This document shows, piece by piece, positions 23,973-31,821 of a stretch of 64,000 nucleotides of DNA. The stretch's first letter is position 1, and the number at the start of each line of letters is the position of its first letter. The stretch spans positions 2,419,501 to 2,483,500 of the forward strand of contig NC_012781.1 in NCBI RefSeq assembly GCF_000020605.1, written 5' to 3'. The position numbers were made by a program, and so were the translations under genes. The DNA is from Agathobacter rectalis ATCC 33656 (GTDB lineage: Bacteria > Bacillota > Clostridia > Lachnospirales > Lachnospiraceae). The notes beneath the pieces are model-generated. The model saw only the letters and a list, made by a program, of their open reading frames with translations, ran no database searches and was not told the DNA's origin.

Positions 23973-25331
23973 CTATAAAAAGAATATGATCATATCTATG
24001 ATGAAAACAGGTATCAGATAACGCAATGACCACCATATGTAACCAAAGAACGATGGCATGTTGATACCGTTTTCGTCTGATAATGACTTGACCATAAAGT
24101 TCGGTGCATTTCCAATATATGTGTTGGCTCCCATAAATACAGCGCCACACGAAATTGCCATAAGCATCTTGACCGGCACCACTCCCAGTGTGGTTGCGAC
24201 ACCTGTAGTAAAGTGCATGGCTCCCGCTGTAGTAAGGAAAACCAGATATGTCGGTGTATTGTCGAGGAAGCTTGAAAGTGCTCCTGTTGCCCAGAACATC
24301 TCAAACGGCTCTGTGATTCCAAGACCTGAACCTGCACTCTTTAATACCATAAGAGCAGGCTGCATTGTGATGAAGATTCCGATAAAAAGCACCGCAACCT
24401 CCTGAATTGCTCCCCATGTGAAATGGTTCTGCACACGAACCTCCTTCGGTGTTGTCTTGAAGGAAAGCAGGGCTGCAAGCAGAATAATAGCAATCTCAAT
24501 AATTGCAGGCACAGTGAGTGTAACCTCCTTGAATATCGGAATACCGATAACCTCTCCTGCAGCGTTCTGGAATGCAGAAAGCTTAGGAAGCACACCGCTT
24601 AGTATAACAGCTATGACAATCATTACGATATATAAAAAGTTGTGGGCACCCTTTATCCTGATGAGGGGCTCATTTTCCTTCACCTCAGGCATAAGTCCCT
24701 TAGTGATATCCTTCTGGTAGGCCTTCTTGTCCAAATGATAAAATATGGTAAGAAGCAGTATCATATTTAATACGAGAACCGGAAACAGCCTCATGCTCCA
24801 GAAGAACGATACTCCTCTTGAAAATCCCATGAGCAGTGGCGGATCTCCGATAGGTGTAAGACATCCTCCGATATTTGACACAAGAAAAATGAAAAATACC
24901 ATGATGTGACGCTTGTTTTTTCTCCATGAGTTCATCTGTATAATCGGCCTTACAAAGAGCATACTGGCTCCTGTAGTTCCTATACAGCTTGAAAAAAAAG
25001 TTCCAACAGCAAGCATGATAACGTTTACCTTTGGGTTGCCGACCAGACTTCCCTCCAGCTTGATATTTCCGGCTACGCAGAACAGTCCAAAGAGCAACAC
25101 GATAAAGGTCAGATAGTCACCTATCAGACACTCCAGTACCGTCTCTACGGCTTTTGGTGCTCCATAGAACAGCGCGAACGGAATGGCAAAAAGCAGTGAC
25201 CATAAGATAACTGCATGAGCTTGATGCTTCTCCCACCATTCAGGCTTCACAAGCGGCATAACTGCTATGCACAGCAATAAGCCCGCAAATGGGATACACA
25301 ACATTAATAATGTGTTTGACATTCTTTTCAC
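23973..25331 (-). CDS. NhaD/CitMHS-type sodium:proton antiporter or anion transporter, 452 aa
   Basis: A 12-helix membrane protein of the ion transporter superfamily. It has the re-entrant-loop signatures SSCIGTTGASMLFVRP and SNIGGCLTPIGDPPLLMGF in the first half and SSFLDNTPTYLVFL with GANTYIGNAPNFMVKS in the second half. Such paired TG/NTP loops occur in NhaD-type Na+/H+ antiporters and related citrate transporters; I cannot separate these functions from sequence. It begins with an insertable helix after MKRMSN. The gene is upstream of the cytidylate-kinase-like gene in an apparent two-gene operon. Confidence 0.75.
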   Translation of the reverse strand: MKRMSNTLLMLCIPFAGLLLCIAVMPLVKPEWWEKHQAHAVILWSLLFAIPFALFYGAPKAVETVLECLIGDYLTFIVLLFGLFCVAGNIKLEGSLVGNPKVNVIMLAVGTFFSSCIGTTGASMLFVRPIIQMNSWRKNKRHIMVFFIFLVSNIGGCLTPIGDPPLLMGFSRGVSFFWSMRLFPVLVLNMILLLTIFYHLDKKAYQKDITKGLMPEVKENEPLIRIKGAHNFLYIVMIVIAVILSGVLPKLSAFQNAAGEVIGIPIFKEVTLTVPAIIEIAIILLAALLSFKTTPKEVRVQNHFTWGAIQEVAVLFIGIFITMQPALMVLKSAGSGLGITEPFEMFWATGALSSFLDNTPTYLVFLTTAGAMHFTTGVATTLGVVPVKMLMAISCGAVFMGANTYIGNAPNFMVKSLSDENGINMPSFFGYIWWSLRYLIPVFIIDMIIFFL

Positions 25332-25470
25332 CTCTACTTTGTTAAAAAATAAACTAATTCAAATCTAGTTCATTTTACACCATTATTTTTTATTTGCAAC
25401 CGTTTATAAAAAGATTTTAATTTATATATGTTTTTTATGTAATATTTACATTTTTATAAACAATAATGCA

Positions 25471-26229
25471 TTACCAGTTGGTAAAATTATCTATAATATA
25501 GTCTGCATCATGAGCCATATCATCCTTTGGTGAAATATTCGATTTCACATAAAAGGCATCCATCCGGCATTCCTTTGCACCCTTGATATCGGTAGTCGAA
25601 TCATTTCCTATAAAAAGCGATTTTGATACGTCAATATCATACTTATTTATCAGCTCCTTATAAAATCTGATATCAGGCTTTTTGGTATTATAATCAGATG
25701 AGATAAATACGTCATCAAACAAATCAAAGATATCAAGTCTTCTCATCTCATAGGCTGTAAATATACGCTGCGCATTTGAAAGCAGATATACATTCTTACC
25801 CGCATTCTTAAGTTCCTTAAGCATCTCCTTTGTGCCCGGATAAAGCTTTACGTATTCGGTGCTCATCACCCTGAAAAACTGGCCTGTATGCACTGGAAGC
25901 TCCTTTGTCGGATTCACGCCCTTTTCCTCATAAAGCTTTTCAAATACATCCTCTATATGTATCTCCGGTGATGCTTCATGGGCATATGAGATGGCAAACC
26001 GCGCATCTGCATCAGACTTTTCAATTTTCTTCTTCAGCTCTGCCTCGCTGCTCTTTACAAGTGTCTCATAGCGCTCCTTAAGCTCCTTTGCCTCATACAG
26101 TGCTCCGTAATAGCCATAGAACATGGCGAGCTTTTCCCAGATTGCAGTGTCACTCTCGTCTGTGTGAATATCCACGAGCGTACCGTAGAGGTCAAATATA
26201 TAGTTATCATATGTGAGTGGAAGTTTCAT
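25471..26229 (-). CDS. HAD-superfamily hydrolase, 252 aa
   Basis: A haloacid dehalogenase-type phosphatase with the nucleophile motif FDLYGTLVDI near residue 12, the second motif YLLSNAQRI, the lysine in KKPDIRFYKEL and the acidic motif SLFIGNDSTTDIKGAKE. The cap is of the C1 type and helical. Length fits a general small-molecule phosphatase; no specific substrate is indicated. AAGGAG precedes the ATG. The 700-base gap upstream contains structured repeats, so this gene has its own promoter. Confidence 0.83.
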   Translation of the reverse strand: MKLPLTYDNYIFDLYGTLVDIHTDESDTAIWEKLAMFYGYYGALYEAKELKERYETLVKSSEAELKKKIEKSDADARFAISYAHEASPEIHIEDVFEKLYEEKGVNPTKELPVHTGQFFRVMSTEYVKLYPGTKEMLKELKNAGKNVYLLSNAQRIFTAYEMRRLDIFDLFDDVFISSDYNTKKPDIRFYKELINKYDIDVSKSLFIGNDSTTDIKGAKECRMDAFYVKSNISPKDDMAHDADYIIDNFTNW

Positions 26230-26340
26230 GCTTTTCTCCTTTCGACAATCCTATTATATTCCTTACCACCCATTGTAATATGCTTTGCGGCTTGGGTGCA
26301 AGTAGTTTTCTTTTTTCAATAGTTTCCAATAGTTTCAATA

Positions 26341-26610
26341 GTACGTAGCATAAGCCGGTGGTGGGGGCAGACGGTGCTGTCGTGCGGGCTACGCTTCGCT
26401 GTTAAGTGTCTGTACGAATTATGCCCGCAGGTTTTCTATGCCCGACGAAACCGTCGAAACTCGCCTTCCATGGCTCGATTTCTCCTTGCCTCGGCGTCCG
26501 TGCCTCGGCATTTCTGTGCTTTACAGCATAATTCTACAGACACTAAACAGCTGCGCTATTCGCCCACCCGACAGCACCGCCTGCCCCCACCACCGGCTTA
26601 CGCCACTTAC
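26341..26610. repeat. Large structured inverted-repeat element 1
   Basis: Two imperfect inverted arms of about 83 bases (26341-26423 and 26526-26610) can fold into a very long stem: GCATAAGCCGGTGGTGGGGG pairs with the CCCCCACCACCGGCTTACGC arm, and AATTATGC at the apex pairs with GCATAATT. The 100-base apex loop holds two smaller hairpins closed by GCC-TTCCAT-GGC and GGC-GTCCGT-GCC. It is markedly more GC-rich than the flanks. The frames across it code for nothing recognisable. It is related to the element at 36127-36411. Confidence 0.85.
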
Positions 26611-26659
26611 GCTGAGATATAATGTGCTGGTCCTCACCTGCGGTTCGGACGGCACGGTG

Positions 26660-26930
26660 CTCTCAGCCTTTATGTGGGAAGCTCCCATCCTACGATGCTT
26701 CCCACTTGACACACTTTATTCGCCGGAGGGCATGCAGTGTGTTCTGAAGAAAATTATGAACTGCCACGAGGTTCCATATTCCCTAATAACAAAAATGCCC
26801 CGGCATATCCACAATCTATCCGTACATGGGCTCGGGGCTGACTTCATAATTTTCTGAAGAATATACTACATGCCCCCCGGCATCCTCTCAGCCTGCACGT
26901 GGGAAGCTCAAAACCTCCACTGCTTCCCAC
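26660..26930. repeat. Structured inverted-repeat element 3, flanked by duplicate hairpins
   Basis: A pair of 39-base inverted arms (26722-26760 and 26843-26881, apex AATTATGAA/TTCATAATT) is bracketed by two direct copies of a hairpin, GTGGGAAGC-N14-GCTTCCCAC at 26674-26705 and 26899-26930. Each hairpin copy is preceded by CTCTCAGCCT. The second hairpin touches the sigF stop codon and may help end that transcript. No gene is seen in this stretch. Confidence 0.8.
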
Positions 26931-27605
26931 TCACATCATCGCCCTGCGAAGCTTCTCCAATGTATTCTTCTCCATTCGTGATATGGCCACCTGGTTGCGT
27001 CCAAGCACTTCTGCCACCTGCTTCTGTGTCTTATCCTGCATATAGCGGAGCATAATCAGTCTGCGCTCGCTATCATCCAGTGAGTTAAACGCCTGCTGCA
27101 TTGCGATGTGATTTATCACTTTATCTGTCTCCGATGGCTTGTCTGATGCTTCTGCGCTCATTTTATTGTCCAAATAATCAAGCACACTTTCATTTTCTAT
27201 TGACGATGCATTTTTATCAGCTTCCATGGCAATTATTATATCCTGTTTTGACATACCGGAAATAATTTCCATTTTTTCAAGTGATATTTCACTATTTTCA
27301 TTCATTCTGTATTTTTCTCTGATAATTGCAATTTTTCTTGCATCATCCAGTATTTTTCGACTGATATGCACCATTCCGTCATCACGTAGAAAGCGCTGTA
27401 TTTCCCCTATTATCAACGGTACTGCGTATGTAGAAAAGGCAAAGCCCTTACTTTCATCAAATCGCTGCGCTGCCTTTGTCAGCCCAACTGCTCCTATCTG
27501 AAATAAATCCTCCCGGTCAACGCCTCTGTTTCTAAAGCGTTTCATAACTAAATAAATCAGGTTTATATTTTCTGTGACAAGTCTGCTGATTTTGTCACTC
27601 TTCAT
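26931..27605 (-). CDS. sigF: Sporulation sigma factor SigF (sigma-70 family), 224 aa
   Basis: The forespore sigma factor has region 2 (NINLIYLVMKRFRNRGVDRE, then DLFQIGAVGLTKAAQRFDES with the GFAFSTYAVPLIIGEIQRFLRD promoter-melting part), a region 3 segment beginning VHISRKILDDARKI, and a region 4 helix-turn-helix (LRYMQDKTQKQVAEVLGRNQ, then VAISRMEK). Length is normal for SigF. Its start overlaps the spoIIAB stop by four bases, so translation is coupled. As in other spore formers it would be held inactive by SpoIIAB until engulfment. Confidence 0.92.
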   Translation of the reverse strand: MKSDKISRLVTENINLIYLVMKRFRNRGVDREDLFQIGAVGLTKAAQRFDESKGFAFSTYAVPLIIGEIQRFLRDDGMVHISRKILDDARKIAIIREKYRMNENSEISLEKMEIISGMSKQDIIIAMEADKNASSIENESVLDYLDNKMSAEASDKPSETDKVINHIAMQQAFNSLDDSERRLIMLRYMQDKTQKQVAEVLGRNQVAISRMEKNTLEKLRRAMM

Positions 27606-28081
27606 AGTACTTTTTTCATCTTTACTGTTGTTCCGTGTCCCGGTTCTGATGTAACTGTCAGCGCGTCCATAAATGCTTCCATGAATGAAAAACCCATGCC
27701 TGATCTGTCAAGCTGTGGTTTGGATGTGTATAACGGTTCCATTGCTTTTGCCACATCCTGTATGCCTACTCCGCTATCTGATATTTCTATGTAAAGCTCC
27801 CTGCCTATGTAGCTGCAATTCATATGTACCTGTGGACAACTTTTTTCTTCTGCTGCCTGGTGATCTGCCTGACCGGATGAAATATTGTCATCCCCCATCT
27901 CATAGCCATGGATAATTGCGTTTGTCACCGCCTCTGACACTGCTGTCTTTACGTCCTCCACGTCATCTAGTGTGGGGTTTAATTGTGCCATAAACATGGC
28001 TGCTGTCATTCTCGCAAATGCCTCATTCTCTGAAATTGCATCAAAGCTAAGCGATATATGATTTGTTTTTGCTGCGTTCAT
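27602..28081 (-). CDS. spoIIAB: Anti-sigma F factor SpoIIAB, 159 aa
   Basis: A GHKL-type kinase that binds SigF and phosphorylates SpoIIAA. The N-box is EAVTNAIIHGYE, and the G1/G2 boxes are SDSGVGIQDVAKAMEPLY and RSGMGFSFMEAFMDAL. Between them is an unusual acidic and Gln-rich insert (DDNISSGQADHQAAEEKSC) of about 20 residues that is not common in SpoIIAB. The gene lies between spoIIAA and sigF in the standard operon order. Confidence 0.92.
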   Translation of the reverse strand: MNAAKTNHISLSFDAISENEAFARMTAAMFMAQLNPTLDDVEDVKTAVSEAVTNAIIHGYEMGDDNISSGQADHQAAEEKSCPQVHMNCSYIGRELYIEISDSGVGIQDVAKAMEPLYTSKPQLDRSGMGFSFMEAFMDALTVTSEPGHGTTVKMKKVL

Positions 28082-28124
28082 TATGCTCCCTTTCTGTCTG
28101 ATTATATTTTAATTTAATTCAGTT

Positions 28125-28433
28125 TTAAAGCTTATGTACAATAGTGTAAATGCCGGCACATTTCAAAAGCTTGTCCACTCTGTCCGACATATTGCAAACT
28201 GACACCGAGCTGTCATTAAAGTACTTAAGTTTCTTTGTTCTTCCTATTATCACCCCAATGCCGGAGCTGTCCATAAATTCTGTCTGTTTCATGTCAAATA
28301 CTATTTTTCTGACACCACAGCCCTCTATAAGTGCATCAAGCTCTGCGATTATCTGCCCGGCGCAGTGGTGATCCACCTCCTTTGGCATAAGGTATGTCAC
28401 CCGGTCTGCTTCCTTGATATAATTTTCTATCAT
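28125..28433 (-). CDS. spoIIAA: Anti-sigma F factor antagonist SpoIIAA, 102 aa
   Basis: A STAS-domain protein whose serine is phosphorylated by SpoIIAB; the dephosphorylated form releases SigF. The phosphorylation motif is EFMDSSGIGVIIGR (DSSG), preceded by KIVFDMKQT. The chain length equals the family norm. It is the first gene of the spoIIA operon; a 43-base gap precedes spoIIAB. Confidence 0.9.
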   Translation of the reverse strand: MIENYIKEADRVTYLMPKEVDHHCAGQIIAELDALIEGCGVRKIVFDMKQTEFMDSSGIGVIIGRTKKLKYFNDSSVSVCNMSDRVDKLLKCAGIYTIVHKL

Positions 28434-28462
28434 GTCACACTCTTCCTTTCCTGCTCATATAA

Positions 28463-28492
28463 AAAAGACACCGGAGATTATCTGGTGTCTTT
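28463..28492 (-). terminator. Terminator after the TPR protein gene
   Basis: On the minus strand AAAGACACC and GGTGTCTTTTTTAT form a 9-bp stem with a 12-base loop and a T-run, 40 bases after the stop at 28532. It separates that gene from spoIIAA. Confidence 0.85.
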
Positions 28493-28531
28493 CGTAATTC
28501 TATATTTAATTATTGCCTCGCAGCAGTTGTT

Positions 28532-29902
28532 TTACTGCTGTTCCTGTGCCAGATAATTCTTTGATGTTCTGGCCTTCTCAGTGCCTGCGTAGTTGTCTAC
28601 CACATACTGATAATATGGCTTTGCAGATGCTAAGTCACCTGACTTCCTGAACGACTGCGCCAGGTAATATGCAGCTGAACCATCCCTGTATGCCTCATCC
28701 ATGCCGACAAGCTTCTGGAATGTAGGGATTGCACTCTGATAATCGCCACTGCTGTATGATGAGTATGCCTGACTGTACAGTGCTTCCTTATATGAATCTG
28801 CAATTGAACCATTGAGCGTATCATATGTCTGCTTAGCCGAGTCACTCAGGTAGCTTGTGTTGATATTTTCAAGTGCTTCTCCTGCCTTTATTACATCATT
28901 GGTTGTATAGTATACATAGGCATTGAGCAAAGCCTCATATGTGGAAATCTGGTCTGATACTCCATCATTTTTCTTCTTCTCGTCCTCAAGCTCCTTCTTT
29001 AGCTTGTCTATCTGATCATTAAGTCCACTGATGGTCTGCCCATTTGTGGAAATCGTATCATTGGCCGATAATAGCTGCTTCTTTGCATCTGTTTTCGCCT
29101 GGCTTTTTATGCCCGGAACCACAAGGAAGCACGTAACCGCCACTCCGACTACCAGACCGATTATAATATAGAGTATATTTGCCCACATTGAGCTCTCCCT
29201 GAATCGCTTTGGCATAATGATTGTTTCGTTTCCACTCTGGTAGGAAATTAAATCATCATTTTTCTTTTTCCTCTCAGTTCCTTTTTCCTTGAGACGCCTG
29301 TTCACTTCTTTTAAGTATCTGAGGGTAGTGGTATTGTCTGTATCTATCTTGCCTGCATCGCGTAAGGCTTTCTTTGCCTTATCCAGATGCCCCTCCTCCA
29401 GATATAAAAGAGCCAAAAGCTGATGTCCCTTTACAAGCTTTGGATTTAAGGATAACACCTTTCGAAGCTGTATAACCGCAAGGTCCTTACTGTCCTGCTT
29501 GCAATAAGTTAAAGCCTGATTATATTTTTTAATGGTCTGATTGATTGTTTCGAGCTGATTTCTGTTATTATGAATCTGATCTATATACTTCTTTGCCAGA
29601 TTATCATCAGGCTGATAGTTTGCACTGATGACCCACTCACTTAAGGCGTCAACCATCTCACCCATCTCATAGTATATGAGACCTAACAGATTCCTTGCCT
29701 GGATATTGTACTTATAAAACTTAAGACTCTGCCTGAGAGAGATAATCGCTCCGGACAGATTTCTCACCTGTGCCTTTTGTAAACCATCATTGTAGTATGA
29801 GTTGGATATTCTAATAGCTCTTTTAAAAAGTGAAAGATCAGCCCCACATACAGGGCATTTATCGTTCCAGCCTGCATCTTGTCCGCATTTATAACAAATC
29901 AT
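28532..29902 (-). CDS. Zinc-ribbon, TPR and coiled-coil membrane protein, 456 aa
   Basis: The protein starts with a zinc ribbon (MICYKCGQDAGWNDKCPVCG: two CxxC pairs), then has tetratricopeptide repeats (about 35-215, such as LVKGHQLLALLYLEEGHLDK), a membrane helix (ANILYIIIGLVVGVAVTCFL near 240-262), a coiled coil (SANDTISTNGQTISGLNDQI onward) and further TPR-like repeats near the C-terminus. It probably scaffolds other proteins at the membrane; no enzymatic role is visible. It overlaps the 51-aa gene upstream (ATGA), so the two are translated in tandem. Function unknown. Confidence 0.75.
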   Translation of the reverse strand: MICYKCGQDAGWNDKCPVCGADLSLFKRAIRISNSYYNDGLQKAQVRNLSGAIISLRQSLKFYKYNIQARNLLGLIYYEMGEMVDALSEWVISANYQPDDNLAKKYIDQIHNNRNQLETINQTIKKYNQALTYCKQDSKDLAVIQLRKVLSLNPKLVKGHQLLALLYLEEGHLDKAKKALRDAGKIDTDNTTTLRYLKEVNRRLKEKGTERKKKNDDLISYQSGNETIIMPKRFRESSMWANILYIIIGLVVGVAVTCFLVVPGIKSQAKTDAKKQLLSANDTISTNGQTISGLNDQIDKLKKELEDEKKKNDGVSDQISTYEALLNAYVYYTTNDVIKAGEALENINTSYLSDSAKQTYDTLNGSIADSYKEALYSQAYSSYSSGDYQSAIPTFQKLVGMDEAYRDGSAAYYLAQSFRKSGDLASAKPYYQYVVDNYAGTEKARTSKNYLAQEQQ

Positions 29903-30054
29903 CTTAATTCACCCTGCCTTTTGTCCTGCTCACGTAATAACTGTGCAATGATATCTGTGACATCTGTCAGATCGTGGCTGTAAATCGCAGATTCAGCCTC
30001 CTCTATCTCTAGACTTGGCTCATAGTTCTTTATTTCTTCATCAAAATTTATCAT
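29899..30054 (-). CDS. Small acidic protein, 51 aa, partner of the TPR protein
   Basis: This short frame begins MINFDEEIKNYEPSLEIEEA and ends REQDKRQGELR. It has a very good ribosome-binding site (GGAGG, seven bases before the ATG) and its stop codon overlaps the start of the zinc-ribbon TPR gene in ATGA, which argues for a genuine coupled gene. It has no membrane segment and contains many acidic residues. No family recognised. Confidence 0.6.
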   Translation of the reverse strand: MINFDEEIKNYEPSLEIEEAESAIYSHDLTDVTDIIAQLLREQDKRQGELR

Positions 30055-30096
30055 AATCCTGCCTCCATAATTACCTGCTAAATAATCCCATCAAAA

Positions 30097-30134
30097 AAGG
30101 GTCACTATATATTATAATAAAGTAACCCCTTTAT
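30097..30134 (-). terminator. Terminator after the FapA-like gene
   Basis: On the minus strand AAAGGGGTTACT pairs with AGTGACCCTTTTTT through an AT-rich loop, with one G-T wobble. It lies 46 bases after the stop at 30180. Confidence 0.8.
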
Positions 30135-30179
30135 GCAAGTATATTTCCATTAAGATTTAATAAAAATATCGCAATTTTT

Positions 30180-31568
30180 TTATTTCATCGACAGCATCAC
30201 GACTGCCTTGTCCTTCTCCTTGAACTCAATCTTGTCGAATTCCTCCTTGGTGACGAGCTTTGAGTTGTTAATACACACCTCGACATTTGGATATACATGC
30301 TCCAAAACCTGTACTGTCGCGCCTGTCGAGCGCTCCACTATGCCCTTAAGCCGCTCCAGCTCCTCCTTATCTTCGGTAAGCTCTGCTGTTTTCTCAATTT
30401 TTGCCCTGACAAGCGCAAGCTTCTTTTCCTCAAGATTCATACCGTCAGCGGCACTGCCCATCATCTGTTCTATCTGCTTTATGCCTGCATTGATATTGTT
30501 AAGCAGCATCTGCTTTTGATCAACAAGCTTTTCAAGCTCTGCTATCTTTATCTTAATCTTTTTATGCACGCCCACATGCACCTCAGTCTTGATAAAGGCA
30601 TCATTACCCAGGTTTTGCACCTCAATGCCTGCACAGCCATATACTTTTCCACCGACTATGCTTGCATGTCCACCATTGAAGATTACCTTATCATTGCTGA
30701 CCACATTGCAGTTGATTGCAGAATCAGCCTCCACAAAGCCATCTACCTCCACATCAGTATACTCCATGAACTTGGCAAACAGATTGCCCTTTACAATAAT
30801 CCGGGCCTTTCCCATACCAATCATGCCATTCCTTAGAATCAGGTCATTGCCGGCCTCAAGCACACAGCCCTCGCAAACACCATCTATCGTGATGGACTTT
30901 GCAGCCCTTATTCTGGCTCCGGTCTTCACACTGCCATGTATGACCACGTCCCCGACAAAATCTATATTTCCTGTTCCCACATCCACATCACCGTTTATTT
31001 CAAGAATAGGAAGAATAATAATTCGATTCTTGTGCCTTTCAATTTTGCCATCGATAGCAGCTGTATATGTAAGTCCATCGACAGATTTGTCAAAGCCACG
31101 CCCCACAAGCGGTGGCAGTCCCTTGCCTTTCTTTGCGGCAATTACCCTGCCAAGCACATCAATACCATCCTCACCTGCAACAGGCTCACAATAGTTTGCA
31201 ATCGTCTGGCCTTTTTTGACCACCTCAACCGAGTGCACACTCCAGTAATCCACTGAGCCATCACTCTTAACCGTTGGGCGGTGGTTCAAGTCACTGTCGA
31301 AGTAAAAATCAAAGTATCCATCAGCCCCGTCAACAGCCGGCTTTCCCTTTGCAAAAAGCACTTCCCTGCCCATAAGTCTTTTTTCTACCATATCTGAAAT
31401 GGTCTCGCAATTGATGCCGTATATCACACCATTGCGGTTTACAGCTTCAAGCACCTCATCCACTGTATAGTGGTATTCTTCTTCAACAGTGGGCAGCATG
31501 ATAAATGCCTCCATCCTGTCGTTGCTTATTCTGATAACTGGCTCTCTCTTTATACCGGTATCATCCAT
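30180..31568 (-). CDS. FapA (DUF342) family protein, 462 aa
   Basis: The protein has the FapA/DUF342 layout: an N-terminal globular part with LPTVEEEYHYTVDEVLEAVN, a right-handed beta-helix-like domain of short repeats (GDVDVGTGNIDFVGDVVIHG, then GSVKTGARIRAAKSITIDG, GVCEGCVLEAGNDL, then VFNGG-type turns) and a C-terminal coiled coil (IAELEKLVDQKQMLLNNINA onward). Related proteins in other bacteria affect flagellar placement, cell division or polymer binding; none of that can be read here. The terminator at 30097-30134 lies between this gene and the small acidic protein/TPR pair, which follow downstream on the same strand. Confidence 0.8.
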   Translation of the reverse strand: MDDTGIKREPVIRISNDRMEAFIMLPTVEEEYHYTVDEVLEAVNRNGVIYGINCETISDMVEKRLMGREVLFAKGKPAVDGADGYFDFYFDSDLNHRPTVKSDGSVDYWSVHSVEVVKKGQTIANYCEPVAGEDGIDVLGRVIAAKKGKGLPPLVGRGFDKSVDGLTYTAAIDGKIERHKNRIIILPILEINGDVDVGTGNIDFVGDVVIHGSVKTGARIRAAKSITIDGVCEGCVLEAGNDLILRNGMIGMGKARIIVKGNLFAKFMEYTDVEVDGFVEADSAINCNVVSNDKVIFNGGHASIVGGKVYGCAGIEVQNLGNDAFIKTEVHVGVHKKIKIKIAELEKLVDQKQMLLNNINAGIKQIEQMMGSAADGMNLEEKKLALVRAKIEKTAELTEDKEELERLKGIVERSTGATVQVLEHVYPNVEVCINNSKLVTKEEFDKIEFKEKDKAVVMLSMK

Positions 31569-31711
31569 ATTTTTTCCTCACTATATATCGGCCTTTTTGT
31601 TCCTGCTAAAGTATAACTATCCTGCTATTTCTTTAATAAATGCATTTATGTATTATTCTCACTTTCACTCATTATATCATCATTTAAATTTTAAGAAAAG
31701 CCACTAAATAT

Positions 31712-31757
31712 AAAAAATCCGGGCAATATCATTCATTGATACTATGCCCGGATTTTT
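31712..31757. terminator. Bidirectional terminator between GH43 and FapA genes
   Basis: AAAAATCCGGGCA and TGCCCGGATTTTT form a 13-bp stem with A and T runs on both sides. It lies between the start of the FapA-like gene and the 3' end region of GH43; on the minus strand it ends anything from upstream and blocks entry into GH43. Confidence 0.8.
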
Positions 31758-31821
31758 CTGCAATCTGAATCTTTTACAGAATTTGAGTAAATTCCGACAC
31801 TTATTTTATGCAGTTCTATCT

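Noticed and set aside
26374-26857. Overlapping plus-strand frames of 82 and 139 aa in the inverted-repeat region
   Set aside because: Their residues simply follow the stem sequences (Pro, Cys and His runs), and inverted-repeat arms explain the GC content; no protein pattern was seen.
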